Shown here in pieces: positions 6,096 through 7,436 of a stretch of 7,436 nucleotides of DNA (position 1 is its first letter; every line of letters begins with the position of its first letter). The DNA is from Ruminococcus sp. UBA3387 (GTDB taxonomy: Bacteria; Bacillota; Clostridia; Oscillospirales; Ruminococcaceae), in the NCBI GenBank assembly GCA_002358895.1, contig DEPR01000051.1, positions 23,859-31,294 of the forward strand, read 5' to 3'. The notes beneath the pieces were generated by a model. The model was not told the DNA's origin. It was given only the letters and a program-made list of their open reading frames with translations, and did no database searches. Made by a program: the position numbers and the translations under genes.

Positions 6096-7436
6096 TTATT
6101 TTCCGTCAAAATAACGCCACATTTCATCGTGGATAGCGTCTGCTGCTCTTGCAACCCTCTGAAGTCTGTATGCACTTACCTCATCGGTCAGGCACACAAG
6201 CACATATGGGTGCTCGGCTTCCACCACAGCTGTATCGTGGTGATAATCCTCTGTAAAGCCACACTTTGAATACACGTTATACTTCCAACCCAGACCAATA
6301 CGGAAGTTACTTGCAAGAGATTTTTTCAGCTCATCTCTCATAAAGCTTCCATATTTTCCGTTATAGAGATAATCATACATTTCAATCCACTCACGAGTGG
6401 AATCTGCAGCTGACACAACGCCCCACCTCACTGATGATGACACAGATGTGCGACAACCAAGTGATGCAATATACCGATTATAGCCTGAGTAACCGAAATA
6501 GTCCTGAAGCATATAATAGCCACAGTTATCGCTATATGCACATATATAATGAATCACCTGTCGCATTGAGAATTTTGTGCCATATGGATACTTTACAATT
6601 TCGCTTGTACCACTGGAATAATCCCAGCTCTGATATGTAAGCATAGTATCAAGGGTAGGATACCCGTCCTCCATCTGCTTTAACGCATAGAGCATATATG
6701 GCATTTTTACTGTACTTGCAGTTGGCAGATAGGACTTAGCGTTATACCCGATAAACACGCCACTGTCCAAATCAAGCATTGCAAAGCTTGCCGTCTTTCC
6801 GATATATGTCAGAGCATTATAAAGCTCCCATCTTTTTGCTGATGAAATAGTATACCCCTGTGCATTTACACCTTTGATTGTATATGAATTTATATAGCTG
6901 TTTATTATTTCATTATAAGTTTTATTATTGAACACCTTTGCATATTTAGCATTTGAAGCTGTTCCGCCTATTATAGTTGAATCTGCCATCCTATAGGCTT
7001 TTACTTTGATATACACTCTCTTTCCTGCCAGCTTGGTTGTGGTATAACTAAAAGTTTTATTCCCTTTAATCTGTGCAAGGCGTGTATAAGCACCGTTTTT
7101 CTGTGTGCTATAATAGACAAGATACCCTTCGGCATTGCTCACCTTTGACCAGCTGATTTTTAATGTTCCTCTGTCAACAGTAGTTTTTACAGTAGCGACT
7201 TTCTGAGGACGTGTTACAAAACTACGCTTATTGAACTCGCCGTAATAATACACTCCGTCATAATTCTTTATAGCTCTTACCGCATATTTATCCTTCTGCC
7301 CTGCTGATTTGCCTGAAATCTTATACGAAGTAATCGGGCCTCTCGCTATGCCTACATATTTTCCTTTTGAGCTATCATATTTAAGCACCTGATATTCAGT
7401 AGCACCCTGAACTCTTGTCCAGGCAAGGGTATAGCC
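6096..7436 (-). CDS. FnIII-repeat protein with class A beta-lactamase-fold serine hydrolase domain (partial, 5' end missing)
   Basis: The frame is open to the right edge of the window, so the 446 visible residues are the C-terminal part and the GTG at 7388 is internal. Numbering is from the edge. Residues 1-75 (GYTLAWTRVQGATEYQV...) and about 76-168 (LKISWSKVSNAEGYLVYY...) resemble two fibronectin type III repeats of the kind found in secreted Firmicute proteins. After a linker, residues about 210-446 form a beta-lactamase-like serine hydrolase (PF13354 type). The motifs are STVK at 241-244 (the SxxK nucleophile and lysine), SDN at 302-304, and KCG at 391-393 in the place of KTG. RWG (337-339) stands where class A enzymes have RWE, whose Glu166 drives deacylation. 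This suggests a penicillin-binding or peptidase-like cell-wall role rather than a potent beta-lactamase. A signal peptide, if present, lies outside the window. The substrate is unknown. Confidence 0.85.
   Translation of the reverse strand, partial: GYTLAWTRVQGATEYQVLKYDSSKGKYVGIARGPITSYKISGKSAGQKDKYAVRAIKNYDGVYYYGEFNKRSFVTRPQKVATVKTTVDRGTLKISWSKVSNAEGYLVYYSTQKNGAYTRLAQIKGNKTFSYTTTKLAGKRVYIKVKAYRMADSTIIGGTASNAKYAKVFNNKTYNEIINSYINSYTIKGVNAQGYTISSAKRWELYNALTYIGKTASFAMLDLDSGVFIGYNAKSYLPTASTVKMPYMLYALKQMEDGYPTLDTMLTYQSWDYSSGTSEIVKYPYGTKFSMRQVIHYICAYSDNCGYYMLQDYFGYSGYNRYIASLGCRTSVSSSVRWGVVSAADSTREWIEMYDYLYNGKYGSFMRDELKKSLASNFRIGLGWKYNVYSKCGFTEDYHHDTAVVEAEHPYVLVCLTDEVSAYRLQRVARAADAIHDEMWRYFDGK

Noticed and set aside
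6386..6401. 7-bp inverted repeat TCCACTC-AC-GAGTGGA inside the serine hydrolase gene
   Set aside because: It lies fully within coding sequence, far from any gene end, has no T run and is likely chance.

Overview
The window looks like ordinary chromosome from a low-to-moderate-GC anaerobic Firmicute, most likely a gut or rumen Ruminococcus-type member of the Oscillospiraceae. I infer this from the protein style of every gene, from strong GGAGG-type ribosome binding sites and consensus sigma-A promoters, and from a mannosylglucose phosphorylase of the kind known from Ruminococcus albus. No sequence search was possible, so the taxon is a judgement.

Layout, left to right. (1) Positions 1-1212, plus strand: the end of an F-type ATP synthase operon, with the 3' part of atpD directly abutting a complete atpC, closed by an intrinsic terminator at 1219-1247. 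(2) Positions 1331-4819, plus strand: a four-gene unit that starts at a near-consensus extended -10 promoter and ends at a strong terminator. It encodes a PheB-like ACT-domain protein, homoserine dehydrogenase (hom), homoserine kinase (thrB) and the 16S rRNA methyltransferase rsmG. A perfect 8-bp inverted repeat lies on the expected transcription start. (3) Positions 4823-5995, minus strand: a GH130 4-O-beta-mannosyl-glucose phosphorylase, convergent with rsmG, with its own promoter and ribosome binding site. (4) Positions 6096-7436, minus strand: the C-terminal part of a large protein with two fibronectin type III-like repeats followed by a class A beta-lactamase-fold serine hydrolase; its 5' end lies beyond the window.

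How the genes work together: Hom and ThrB catalyse consecutive steps from aspartate semialdehyde through homoserine to O-phosphohomoserine. Threonine synthase (thrC), the next step, is not present here. The ACT protein ahead of hom is a plausible amino-acid-responsive regulator of the unit. RsmG is an unrelated ribosome modification enzyme that appears to share the transcript. The phosphorylase fits cytoplasmic use of mannan-derived disaccharides, but no transporter, epimerase or mannanase is visible beside it.

I see no CRISPR array, tRNA, rRNA, insertion sequence, phage gene or defence system. No stretch longer than about 140 bases lacks a gene. The points most worth a second look are the palindrome at the start of the threonine unit, the TTG start of the ACT gene, and the altered active-site motifs of the serine hydrolase. 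I found no clearly novel system.
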